In this document: positions 21,379 to 30,790 of the stretch, one piece after another | Position numbering within the stretch: the first letter of the stretch is position 1 | Layout: every line of letters starts with the position of its first letter | DNA from: Candidatus Iainarchaeum sp. | GTDB taxonomy: Archaea > Iainarchaeota > Iainarchaeia > Iainarchaeales > DTGL01 | Assembly: GCA_026413945.1 (NCBI GenBank) | Contig: JAOAJX010000003.1 | Coordinates: 62,001 to 126,000 of the forward strand | Length of the DNA: 64,000 nucleotides | Direction: 5' to 3' | The notes under the pieces: model-generated | Told to the model about the DNA's origin: nothing | The model's database searches: none | Seen by the model: the letters and a program-made list of their open reading frames with translations, nothing else | Position numbers and translations under genes: made by a program

Positions 21379-22023
21379 TTGGATTTTGAGTCACAAAGAA
21401 AAAAGCTTGTTAATTCAATGATTGCAAATGGCTCTTTAAAAAGTGCGGAAATAATTAAAGCTTTTCTTAAAGTTAAGCGCGAAGAATTTTTTTTACCAGA
21501 ACTTAAAAAGTTCTCTTATGATGATTCGGCCTATCCAATAGGTCATAGCCAAACAATATCACAGCCAAGCACTATAGCTATAATGTTAGAGCTTCTAAAA
21601 CCACTAAAAGGGCACAAGGTGCTAGAGATAGGCTCTGGTTCTGGGTATGTGCTTGCATTGTTGTCAGAGATAGTTGGCCCTGAAGGGAAAGTAATAGGTA
21701 TAGAGCGCAATTATGAACTTGCTGTGCGCTCAATTGAGACACTTGCCAAGCTTAAATACAAAAAGATTAAAGTATTAATTTCTGACGGCTCAAAAGGCCT
21801 TCCTGAGGAAGCGCCATTTCATCGTATTTTGGTTTCTGCTGCTTGTAATGTTGTTCCAAAGCCTTTGGAGGAGCAGCTCACCTTTCACGGGCGCATAGTT
21901 GCGCCAGTTGGCTCAAAGTTTTCACAGCAACTTCAGGTTATAGAAAAAGAACCAAATGGAGCACTTAAGAGATATTTTGCAGAGGGCTATTTTGTATTCG
22001 TACCACTTGTTTCAGATAGTTAA
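21379..22023 (+). CDS. pcm: Protein-L-isoaspartate O-methyltransferase
   Basis: YPIGHSQTISQPSTIAIMLELL; VLEIGSGSGYVLALLSEIVG; TTG start. Confidence 0.92.
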   Translation: MDFESQRKKLVNSMIANGSLKSAEIIKAFLKVKREEFFLPELKKFSYDDSAYPIGHSQTISQPSTIAIMLELLKPLKGHKVLEIGSGSGYVLALLSEIVGPEGKVIGIERNYELAVRSIETLAKLKYKKIKVLISDGSKGLPEEAPFHRILVSAACNVVPKPLEEQLTFHGRIVAPVGSKFSQQLQVIEKEPNGALKRYFAEGYFVFVPLVSDS

Positions 22024-22031
22024 AAAAATAG

Positions 22032-22730
22032 CTAAAAAATTTTCTTAACTTTTTTATTAACTAGTTTAACACCTTTTATTTCAAGTTTCCCATGGTCTTT
22101 ATAAAAGTTTTTCTCAGAATCTGTGATTTCAATTCGTTTCTTGAAAAGTGGCGCATCAAGCACAGTCGTCTCAAATTCGCCACCTTCACCACATATATTG
22201 ATGCCATATGTTTTTTCAAGTCCTTCAAGCTCTTTGATAAGTGCATAATCAATCCTTCTCCCTAGCCATGATGCATCCAAAGGATATGCACTTACCCCAA
22301 TAATTATTGTCTCAAATTTTCTTTCAACCACTTCTTGCAAAATCTTTTGCTGCGGCATGCCCCATAAAGGATTAAATGTTTTTAATTTTAGTTCATTACA
22401 AATGCTTTGAATTCTTTTGGCTTGGTAGTTCGATGCAATTGCACCACTAACAACGACACCAATTCCAAATTTTTCTTTTGCATCTGAAATAAGCGCTTTT
22501 AAATCTTGGAGCTCATCGTCTTTTTTGCCACTTGTGTGCTTCACTATTTGTGGCATCTCCAATGCTTTGGCTTGTATTTTTGTCATCTCTATGTTTGGAG
22601 TGTGAAACATATAGCTGTAAGGGTTTTTTGATATTGCTGTAAGAAGACATATATTGCTATATACTTCTTTTGCAATATGAAGCGCAAGACAAGAATCCTT
22701 GCCCCCCGAAAAAAGAACTCCGGCCCACAT
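22032..22730 (-). CDS. dph6: Diphthine--ammonia ligase (Dph6-like ATPase)
   Basis: MWAGVLFSGGKDSCLALHIA PP-loop; GEGGEFETTVLDAPLF. Confidence 0.88.
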   Translation of the reverse strand: MWAGVLFSGGKDSCLALHIAKEVYSNICLLTAISKNPYSYMFHTPNIEMTKIQAKALEMPQIVKHTSGKKDDELQDLKALISDAKEKFGIGVVVSGAIASNYQAKRIQSICNELKLKTFNPLWGMPQQKILQEVVERKFETIIIGVSAYPLDASWLGRRIDYALIKELEGLEKTYGINICGEGGEFETTVLDAPLFKKRIEITDSEKNFYKDHGKLEIKGVKLVNKKVKKIF

Positions 22731-22734
22731 GTTT

Positions 22735-23763
22735 TTACCCAAACCAAGAATCCAAACGAGCCTGAGAGCCGCCCTTACATTGAAGTTTTTGTAGTTTCTC
22801 AATTGCCTTCAATACACGCTCTTCAGAAAAATTCCTTTCATTGCAAAGAAAATTTTTTATTCCCTCACTATCTGGCTCTGAAAATTCTATTGTGAAAGAA
22901 TCACTCTGCTTTGGCTCAAGGAAGATTTCTTCAACTTCCTTGTAATCAAAATCAATATCTTTGCCCAAATTTTTTAATATTTCTTCAAATGACGGGTATT
23001 TTTTGACAAGCTCAAGCGCTCTTTTTGGGCCTATGCCTTCAATCTTTTGATTAAAGTCAGTACCTATCATTATCGCAACCCAAACAAGTTTTCTTCTGTC
23101 AATTGAAAGGCACCTCAGTGTTTCTTCAAGGGATATTAGCTCAGGCACTACATCAATATAGACATCCCTGCCTGGCAATTTTCTTTTCCCGCTTATAGTT
23201 AAATTGCGAACAAGCAAAGGCGCTCCAAAGAGAAGCGCGTCGTAGTCTTGGCTTGCACAGGCATAGATCTTTTTGTTTGCAGCCATTAATGCAGCTTGTG
23301 CTTCACCCTCGCTTGGTGCTTGTACTATGGGTAGCCCCATAAGTTGCAGAAGCTCTTTTGATTCTTCAATCATTTCTTTGTTAAGCCTCACTGCCTGCTT
23401 AGCATATTTTTTTGCATCTTCAATTAAGCCATCTTTAAGCGCTTCTTTAAATTTCTCTTCAGCGTCTGTTCTTATGCGGTTTCTTTCCTCGCGCGTTCTT
23501 TCTTTAAGCTTACTTGGTTCGCCATCAAAAATGAACACAGGCCTTATCTCGTTTTCTACGAGGTTTGCCGTTCTGTATAAGAGGCCACTCAAGTGACTCG
23601 TAACTCTGCCTTTGGAGTCTGTAAGCAGTGATCCATCAGCTCCACGAATGTTTGAAAGGAATTGATACAGGGTATTGAATGCGTCTATACCTATTGTCCT
23701 GCCCTTCAAAAAGCTGAGGCTTATTTCTTTTTTAACAACCAAATTTCCAAGGTCTACGCCCAT
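22735..23763 (-). CDS. fen: Flap endonuclease 1
   Basis: MGVDLGNLVVKKEI; FDGEPSKLKERTREER; IGTDFNQKIEGIGPKRAL; C-terminal PIP-like QARLDSWFG. Confidence 0.95.
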   Translation of the reverse strand: MGVDLGNLVVKKEISLSFLKGRTIGIDAFNTLYQFLSNIRGADGSLLTDSKGRVTSHLSGLLYRTANLVENEIRPVFIFDGEPSKLKERTREERNRIRTDAEEKFKEALKDGLIEDAKKYAKQAVRLNKEMIEESKELLQLMGLPIVQAPSEGEAQAALMAANKKIYACASQDYDALLFGAPLLVRNLTISGKRKLPGRDVYIDVVPELISLEETLRCLSIDRRKLVWVAIMIGTDFNQKIEGIGPKRALELVKKYPSFEEILKNLGKDIDFDYKEVEEIFLEPKQSDSFTIEFSEPDSEGIKNFLCNERNFSEERVLKAIEKLQKLQCKGGSQARLDSWFG

Positions 23764-23801
23764 ATATAGATACTTTAACAGTTAAATTGTTAAAAGAGTT
23801 T

Positions 23802-24572
23802 TTATTTAATCTCTTTTTGTTGGTCCAAGCCCAATATTTCAACAACCCTTCTTTTTCTTCTTGAGAACCTGTAAAGCCCATTTTTGGGTGAAGGTTTTGA
23901 TTCGAGGTAGCGATCTCTTATTTTGCTAAAAAGCTCAGCATGCGGTGTTTCAAAAAAGTAAAGTTCATTTCCCGAAGCAAAAATAGGCCTTGCACTTGCA
24001 AGTATTTCATCAACTATTGCCTCAAACCACAGCTTTCCAAGCGCTTGGTTTACTTTTCTCATATCTACGCCTTTTATTCCCTGGACAAATTCGATATAAT
24101 ATCTATTTAAGACGTGGTTGAATTTGAAATTAAATAAGCAAAATTCGCCAATGCCTTTTACGCTCGCCATATAAACCCCATTTAAAATATGGCCATCAGG
24201 CATAACATATTGTAGCTTAAAGTGAACATCAAATTTTTTTTCGGGCTTAGGGTTAAATATATTGAATATAGTTTCAACAGTTGCAACAAACACCCTTGGT
24301 TTTACTCGCCTGTAAGCAACGAAATCAGGAAGGCTATTGCTAATGTATCCCATTATATGTCCTCGGTCTATCTCAGAAAATGTAGTGGTCTTTTCTATTA
24401 TTCTGCTAAGTTTTCTGTATAGGTATATCTTCTCAGTAAGCCGTAAATTTGGCAATAAGAATATGTCGTGCCTAAGCTTACCTTTGATTTTTCTTCTAAT
24501 ATTGTCTGCAATTGCACTCGGTGGCTTTGGCTTAGTTTTTGGTCTTATTACAAGCCGCATTTTTCGAAACAT
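23802..24572 (-). CDS. Hypothetical protein, 256 aa
   Basis: Long ORF between fen and arginine decarboxylase; basic N- and C-termini; no recognised family. Confidence 0.7.
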   Translation of the reverse strand: MFRKMRLVIRPKTKPKPPSAIADNIRRKIKGKLRHDIFLLPNLRLTEKIYLYRKLSRIIEKTTTFSEIDRGHIMGYISNSLPDFVAYRRVKPRVFVATVETIFNIFNPKPEKKFDVHFKLQYVMPDGHILNGVYMASVKGIGEFCLFNFKFNHVLNRYYIEFVQGIKGVDMRKVNQALGKLWFEAIVDEILASARPIFASGNELYFFETPHAELFSKIRDRYLESKPSPKNGLYRFSRRKRRVVEILGLDQQKEIK

Positions 24573-24693
24573 GCTTCTCGTGATAATATTTTCAGCTTTG
24601 TGGAATAAAATTGTTTACTCAATTTTTTCTGAGGGCGATTTTTTTCCAAAACAAATATTTTTAAACATATAGCAAACATATATAAACTTTAGA

Positions 24694-25158
24694 ATGGACA
24701 TAATTATCACGGCTGCGACTGGCACTGGCAATACTGAACTCAGTGCTTTTGACAATGCTCTTTGGAATGCTGGAGTAGCTAATTATAACTTAATTAAGCT
24801 CAGCTCGATAATACCTCCAGCTTCCAGAATAATACTCAAGAAGCCAGATATCAATCCAGAAGAATACGGCCGTAGGCTTTATGTTGTCATGAGTGAGCAG
24901 AGAGCAAGAAAGAAAGGACAGGTTGCATGTGCGGGTGTTGGTTGGTATATTCTTGAAGACGGCCGCGGCGTGTTTGTTGAGCATCATGGCACTTCAATTA
25001 AAAAAGTTGAAAGCGAAATTAAAAAATCTCTTCAAGATCTTGCAAACCAGAGAGGCATAAAAGATGTTCAATTCAATATGAAGATTTCTAGTGCGAAATG
25101 CACATCAAAGCCTGTATGCGCGATTGTATGCGCAATTTACAAGAGCGAACCTTGGTGA
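24694..25158 (+). CDS. pdaD: Pyruvoyl-dependent arginine decarboxylase
   Basis: NYNLIKLSSIIPPASRI; cleavage-site context LIKLSS(I/I)IPP; GWYILEDGRGVFVEHHG. Confidence 0.9.
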   Translation: MDIIITAATGTGNTELSAFDNALWNAGVANYNLIKLSSIIPPASRIILKKPDINPEEYGRRLYVVMSEQRARKKGQVACAGVGWYILEDGRGVFVEHHGTSIKKVESEIKKSLQDLANQRGIKDVQFNMKISSAKCTSKPVCAIVCAIYKSEPW

Positions 25159-25253
25159 AAGGATAAGTTTTCCCGTTTCTGATAACATATGTATATATAT
25201 ATCGTTTCTTTATTATAGATATCTTTGGATATTGTTTAGGAGGTGTTAAGTTT

Positions 25254-25526
25254 ATGGACTATAAGATTCCATTATTGTTAGTTGTTGTCTGCATTTTTTC
25301 TTTTGTGGCTGGGATATTATTAGCAAAATATATCTTACCAGAGGCAACACCGGGCCAAAGTGGAGGTTTTATCACATGTAAATCACAGCAGTTGTGCACT
25401 TTAGAAGGGAGCGATATGCAAGCATACGGTTGCAGAAAAGTTTCTGATACGCCTTGCGGAATGGCCTACATGGCTGGTTATAAGAATGCAGTACACGCTT
25501 ACTGCTATGATTGTTCTCCTAAATAA
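25254..25526 (+). CDS. Small membrane-anchored Cys-containing protein
   Basis: 90 aa; N-terminal TM; six Cys in exported part. Confidence 0.55.
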   Translation: MDYKIPLLLVVVCIFSFVAGILLAKYILPEATPGQSGGFITCKSQQLCTLEGSDMQAYGCRKVSDTPCGMAYMAGYKNAVHAYCYDCSPK

Positions 25527-25631
25527 ACCACAAACTATTAAACATTAATTTTATTTTACTATTTTATCTGCTCACTTTTTCAAAAACGTAAGTTTTAAGC
25601 CGAACTTTTACCGTTTTTTTTAAATATTTCA

Positions 25632-25721
25632 GTTCACACATCGTGGCGCGACTGCTATGACGAATCAAAATATGGGCTAAGCTGCAGATGTGTTTCTGGT
25701 AAGTGCCAATGGGCGCAGTAA
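25632..25721 (+). pseudogene. Orphan C-terminal fragment of a Cys-rich protein
   Basis: Frame reads VHTSWRDCYDESKYGLSCRCVSGKCQWAQ* with no start codon after the upstream stop. Confidence 0.3.
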
Positions 25722-25791
25722 ATTTTGTGACATTTTTTGAATAAAGCTTAAAAGCGCAACATATAAAAAAACAATTTCTTTTTATCCATTT

Positions 25792-26169
25792 ATGCTGTGC
25801 GAGGTCTGCGGCAAGAGCTCCCAAAAACTTTTGAGGACTGAAATCGAGGGTGCAGAGCTTATGGTTTGCCAAGAATGCTCTGCACTTGGCAAAATAATCA
25901 GAGAACCAAAAGAAAATTTTATGCAACCAATATTTAAAAAAACAACTAATCCGCCAAAAATTCAAGAACCGCCGCAGGTAATTGAAAATTTTGGTGTGGA
26001 AATTAAAAAGGCAAGAGAGAAGTTAGGACTCACAAGAGAAGAGCTTGCAAAGAAGATTTTTGAAAAGGAGTCCTTGTTAGTGCGAATTGAAAATACCAAT
26101 TTTGAGCCAGAGGAAAAAGTCATAAGAAAACTTGAAAAGGTGTTAGGCATAAAGCTTATCGAACAGTGA
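25792..26169 (+). CDS. MBF1-like HTH transcription factor
   Basis: N-terminal zinc ribbon CEVCGK...CQECS; Xre-type HTH IKKAREKLGLTREELAKKIFEKESLLVRIE. Confidence 0.87.
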   Translation: MLCEVCGKSSQKLLRTEIEGAELMVCQECSALGKIIREPKENFMQPIFKKTTNPPKIQEPPQVIENFGVEIKKAREKLGLTREELAKKIFEKESLLVRIENTNFEPEEKVIRKLEKVLGIKLIEQ

Positions 26170-26173
26170 TCAT

Positions 26174-27604
26174 ATGGACTTTTTCGCGGAACCCGCTTCA
26201 CTTTTTGGCATAATTGTCTTAATCGTTCTTTTTGTTTTAGGCTCAACTTATCTTCTAAAGCGTTTCCGCTCTGTTGAGTCGCATATTATTTACTCGCTTT
26301 GGCGCAGTGAAAGATTTGCAAGTGCAATAAAGCGCCTTTATTTCATGGGCCATATCATAGACTTTTTTGCAATTACTGGCGCAATTCTTGGGTTTGGGGT
26401 TTTGGCCTCTGATTTCCTCTTTGCAAAAGAAAGGAAACTTTTTGTGCGTTTGGCCCTGGCAGCAATAGTTTCTCTAATTTTGGCACTTTTCTACTTTTTT
26501 ACTTTTCGTGCTCTTGTACTTGGCACAAATTTTACAAGATCTTACGATGTGATTTTCTTTTTGTTTTTTTCAGTTTTCGGAATGTCGTTTTTTGGTTTTA
26601 TATTGATGCTCGTTAACGGCATACACATTTTGCAAGGCCTTTTTACTGGGTCAACTGTTTGTCCAGGCGTAGCACCACTGATACCCGGCGTAAGGATTCC
26701 AAAAGTACCTGTATTCATTCCTTGGTATGGCTGGATCGCATTGCTAATTGCGATGTTATTGCATGAGTGTGCCCACGGCATACAGGCCCTGAAGTCAAAA
26801 CTAAAGCTAAAAAGCGCAGGTGTTCTTTTAGTTGGACTTTTGCCTTTCGGTGCTTTTGTTGAACCAGACGAAGAGCAACTAAAAAAGGCAGATCCCAAAA
26901 TGCGCATAAAGATATATTGTGCAGGCCCATCCGCAAATCTATTTTCAGTACCTTTCTTTCTAATAATCGCACTCCTATTTAACACCTATTTTGTAACGCC
27001 CATTTATGAAAAATATCAAAAATCATACCTTGAAAATGTCCAGAGCGTTGAAGTCAGCAATGTTTTTGAAACAATCCCTTATTGCAATTCCCCAAAAAGC
27101 CCTGCTCATGGTATATTGGAGCCAGGTATGCAAATTGTAGCTATTGATGGCAATAGAATAAAAAACCGCCTTGAGCTTTACAGCATCCTTAGTTCAGAGC
27201 GCTTTAAAGAACGTGCTTTCACAATTATTGATAAAAACAAAGAAGCCGTTGTTGTCCTTAAACCAAATCAAGAGCTGCCTCTCAATCCCCCAGAAAACTT
27301 TGGCTTTACTGTTAAAGACATCTTGAAGGAAAATGCAAAGATAGATTCTGATGCAAGGCAGGCGCTTATGAACTTATCCATCATAGAAAACTTCCTTTGG
27401 CTTTGCTTCCTGCTTTCTTTCCTTGTTATGCTTTTTAATTTCTTGCCAATAGTGCCTCTCGATGGTGGCTATGTTGCAAGTGACCTTTACTCCCATTATT
27501 TTTTCGGTGAAATAAATGAAAAAAATAGAAAAATAGTAGCCGATGTGTTACTTGCAGCATTCTTTATAATTGCGCTTTTGAATATACTGCCATTCTTTGT
27601 ATGA
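26174..27604 (+). CDS. Site-2 protease family membrane metalloprotease with PDZ-like region
   Basis: HECAHGIQ zinc motif; LEPGMQIVAIDGNRIKNR PDZ-like; FLPIVPLDGGYV second motif. Confidence 0.88.
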   Translation: MDFFAEPASLFGIIVLIVLFVLGSTYLLKRFRSVESHIIYSLWRSERFASAIKRLYFMGHIIDFFAITGAILGFGVLASDFLFAKERKLFVRLALAAIVSLILALFYFFTFRALVLGTNFTRSYDVIFFLFFSVFGMSFFGFILMLVNGIHILQGLFTGSTVCPGVAPLIPGVRIPKVPVFIPWYGWIALLIAMLLHECAHGIQALKSKLKLKSAGVLLVGLLPFGAFVEPDEEQLKKADPKMRIKIYCAGPSANLFSVPFFLIIALLFNTYFVTPIYEKYQKSYLENVQSVEVSNVFETIPYCNSPKSPAHGILEPGMQIVAIDGNRIKNRLELYSILSSERFKERAFTIIDKNKEAVVVLKPNQELPLNPPENFGFTVKDILKENAKIDSDARQALMNLSIIENFLWLCFLLSFLVMLFNFLPIVPLDGGYVASDLYSHYFFGEINEKNRKIVADVLLAAFFIIALLNILPFFV

Positions 27605-27666
27605 ATCTAAAAGAAAAAAAGAAAAGTAAACAAGAAAAGTAAAAAAAATAAAAAAAAAGATTAGAT

Positions 27667-28740
27667 TTAGGGTATAAAGTCAAGCCCTAAATCCTTGCTC
27701 GAGCCATATGCACTTGCTGCTTTCATTGACTTCGCTGCGCCCTTAATGTATGGTGATGTAACGCCTGTGAAGATCCCAATGACCTCGAGCTTGTTCTCAA
27801 ATGTTGGATCAACCCTTGCACCCCATATTACCTGTGCTTTGGGGTCTATGCGCTCTGTAAGCATTTCACCAACAGCATTTGCTTCACCAAGTGTCAGTTC
27901 AGGGCCACCTGTAATGTGTATGAGAGCGCCTGTAGCACCTTCTATGTTTACATCTAAAAGGGCATTCTTAAGAGTGTCTTCCACAACTTCGTTAACCCTG
28001 TCAACTGACTTTGATTCACCAACAGCTATCATGCTAAGGCCCTTATTGCTCATAACTGCGCGAACATCCGCATAGTCCAGGTTTATGAGTGATGGCTGCG
28101 TTATTGTTTCAGTTATTCCTCTTACAGCTCTTGCTATGACTTCATCAGCAACCCTAAATGCATCTTGTATTGGCAAGTTTGGAACAAGCTCAACAAGGCG
28201 GTTGTTGTCAATTACAATTACAGTATCTGCAGTTTCCTGCAATCTTGCAATGCCGCCCTCTGCTTTTTCCAATCTTGCTTTTTCAAGTGCAAATGGATAT
28301 GTAACCATTGCTATTACGATTGCGCCTTGCTCTTTTGCTATTTCAGCCACTATTGGTGCACTTCCAGTACCTGTACCTCCGCCCATACCAGCAGTAACGA
28401 AGAGCAGATCAACACCACTAAGAACCTCTTCTAAAGTACTCCTTGATACCTCTGCTGCCTTTGCTCCTATCTCTGGGTAGCCACCAGCACCTAAGCCACG
28501 AGTGACGCTCTTACCTATAAGAATCTTAGTAAGCTCGTCATTCATTAAAGAAAGGTGCTGTTTATCTGTATTAACTGCAACAAGCTTTGCACCAACTATT
28601 CCCATGCTTGCAAGCCTGTTTACAGTGTTACAGCCACCACCTCCAGTACCAACAACCATAATTTTGGGCGTGCCAAATTCTTCTAATGTATCTTCTTCAA
28701 CCTTTGCTTTATCAACAGCATTTTCTATGATGCTTTTCAT
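27667..28740 (-). CDS. ftsZ: Cell division protein FtsZ
   Basis: [26 protein letters not shown] tubulin signature; VIDNNRL; C-terminal LGLDFIP; GAGGTG RBS before ATG 28740. Confidence 0.97.
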   Translation of the reverse strand: MKSIIENAVDKAKVEEDTLEEFGTPKIMVVGTGGGGCNTVNRLASMGIVGAKLVAVNTDKQHLSLMNDELTKILIGKSVTRGLGAGGYPEIGAKAAEVSRSTLEEVLSGVDLLFVTAGMGGGTGTGSAPIVAEIAKEQGAIVIAMVTYPFALEKARLEKAEGGIARLQETADTVIVIDNNRLVELVPNLPIQDAFRVADEVIARAVRGITETITQPSLINLDYADVRAVMSNKGLSMIAVGESKSVDRVNEVVEDTLKNALLDVNIEGATGALIHITGGPELTLGEANAVGEMLTERIDPKAQVIWGARVDPTFENKLEVIGIFTGVTSPYIKGAAKSMKAASAYGSSKDLGLDFIP

Positions 28741-29272
28741 ACACCTCACCTCAATTTTTTAAAAAAGTTTAATTTGTATAATATATTGGCTGAACTCCTT
28801 TAAATAGCTTTTGTTTTTAAAAATAAAGATAATTAACATTTTGTTAGCGAATGACATTTCTGTTAAGATAAAATTGAACGAAATGCCAATTAATAGTTAT
28901 TTAATCGAACCTAATGTTAAAATTGAGGTTCTGTTTCTAATAAACTTTTTCGCTATTTTAAAAAACTTTGTAATTTAACCAAGAATTGATCTTAAAATTA
29001 AGTAAAAAATGTTTAAAATTTTCTTATTGATGTTTTGTGGCATTAAAAAACTTAAGTATTAATTAAAAGCTATTTAAATTCTCAATTAATTATCAATAAA
29101 ATACATCCTAAACTCATTGCTAACAAGAGTTAGAATGCTGATTATGTATAAGATATGCTTTACGAACTTTTGGATATAGTTGTTTTATAGCACATTTATT
29201 GACTGACATCTATGTAAACATTATAAAATATTTTCCTATAAATTTGCTTAATAGTTGATTGTTGCCCCAATT

Positions 29273-29344
29273 GTCCAAGTAGCTCAGTGGTAGAGCAACC
29301 GGCTGTTAACCGGTAGGTCGGAGGTTCGAATCCTCCCTTGGACG
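29273..29344 (+). tRNA. tRNA-Asn (anticodon GTT)
   Basis: Acceptor GTCCAAG/CTTGGAC, anticodon arm CCGGC-TGTTAAC-CGG, T arm GGAGGTTCGAATCCTCC. Confidence 0.93.
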
Positions 29345-29397
29345 CTATCTTTACTTCTTCTTATGGGTTTAAAACACATTTTTACTTTAATCTACGA

Positions 29398-30024
29398 ATG
29401 AATCAAAGCGGTTTTGTACCAATAGGGAGTAGCGCAAAAGTAAAGACCTTTCCAGGAATTACAATTTTATTGATTGTAATCAATATTGTGGTTTTCTTTC
29501 TACTACCAGACGATACTGCAATTTATTTTGCGTTTATACCAGAATATCCAACATTAGTAACCCTTTTTACCCACATTTTTCTTCATGCTGACATATTCCA
29601 TCTTTTTGGCAATATGCTTTTTCTTTGGATCTTTGGCAAAGCCGTGGAAAGCGCTTTAGGCGGAAGGAATTTTTTAATAATTTACTTTTCAGCAGGTCTT
29701 GCTGCAGTTCTTGCGCATTCTCTACTCACAACGGTCCCAAGTATTCCTATCGTTGGAGCGTCTGGCGCAATTTCAGGCATCTTGGGAGCTTACTTGCTGC
29801 TATATCCAAAATCAAAGGTCAGAGTTTACCTCGGCTTTTTTATAAGCACTGACATGCCAGCAATATTTTACGCTTTCGTTTGGTTTGCAATACAGATTTA
29901 CTTTGGTCTTATTAGTCTTCATCAGGATTTGGGCGTTGCATTCTTTGCACATATTGGCGGATTCATCGCGGGCATGATCATGCTTCCAATGCTGCTACCG
30001 AGAAAGCAGACCCAAAGAATTTGA
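29398..30024 (+). CDS. Rhomboid family intramembrane serine protease
   Basis: HLFGNMLFLWIFGKAVE; GASGAISGILGAYLLLYP (GxSG); HIGGFIAGM. Confidence 0.92.
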   Translation: MNQSGFVPIGSSAKVKTFPGITILLIVINIVVFFLLPDDTAIYFAFIPEYPTLVTLFTHIFLHADIFHLFGNMLFLWIFGKAVESALGGRNFLIIYFSAGLAAVLAHSLLTTVPSIPIVGASGAISGILGAYLLLYPKSKVRVYLGFFISTDMPAIFYAFVWFAIQIYFGLISLHQDLGVAFFAHIGGFIAGMIMLPMLLPRKQTQRI

Positions 30025-30055
30025 TTTTTTATTCTTTTGCAATACTTTTCATATT

Positions 30056-30790
30056 ATGGTTCTCGTTTGGATACTTGTTGCAACTGCACTTAACAGCTTT
30101 TTAGCATTAATCGGCGGCATATCTCTGCTTATAAAAAAAGCACATTTTGAAAAATTGATCTTTGTAATGATATCTTTTTCCGCAGGTGCTTTGCTAAGTG
30201 GCGCATTTTTACATCTTATTCCAGAAGCGCTTGAATCAATTGAAAAGGACCTGCTTTTTATTATTGTGTTTGTGGGCTTTTGCAGCTTTTTTCTTATAGA
30301 GAGGTTTTTACACTGGCATCACTGCCACGAAGGTCATTGTAAAGTCCATCCCATAAGCTGGCTAATCACAATTGGCGATACAATACATAACTTTGTTGAT
30401 GGCACAATTATAACTGCAAGCTTTTTGGTAAGTATACCTTTTGGGTTTTTAACAACAGCTTTGATAATTGCACATGAGTTACCTCAAGAACTAGGCGATT
30501 TTGCAATACTTGTTCACAGCGGAGTTAAAAAAAGAAGAGCACTTCTAATGAATTTTATTTCCCAAACAGCATGCATCTTTGGTGCATTATTATCTTACTT
30601 TTTACTGATAAGCAATGACCTAACTGTTTTTCTATTGCCTTTTGCTGCAGGCGGATTCATATACATTTCAGCTTCTGATCTAATTCCAGAGCTACATAGG
30701 GAAGCAAGCCTAAAGAAGAGCCTGGCTTCATTCATAATTTTCATAGCGGGAGTTCTTTTTATATTTTCACTTAAGCTTCTCTTTGGGTGA
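30056..30790 (+). CDS. ZIP family metal transporter
   Basis: Multi-TM; HNFVDGTIITASF and HELPQELGDFAILVHSG metal-binding TM motifs. Confidence 0.9.
   Translation: MVLVWILVATALNSFLALIGGISLLIKKAHFEKLIFVMISFSAGALLSGAFLHLIPEALESIEKDLLFIIVFVGFCSFFLIERFLHWHHCHEGHCKVHPISWLITIGDTIHNFVDGTIITASFLVSIPFGFLTTALIIAHELPQELGDFAILVHSGVKKRRALLMNFISQTACIFGALLSYFLLISNDLTVFLLPFAAGGFIYISASDLIPELHREASLKKSLASFIIFIAGVLFIFSLKLLFG

Noticed and set aside
28741-29272. Replication origin
   Set aside because: No cdc6/orc1 gene or recognisable ORB repeats nearby; AT richness alone is not enough
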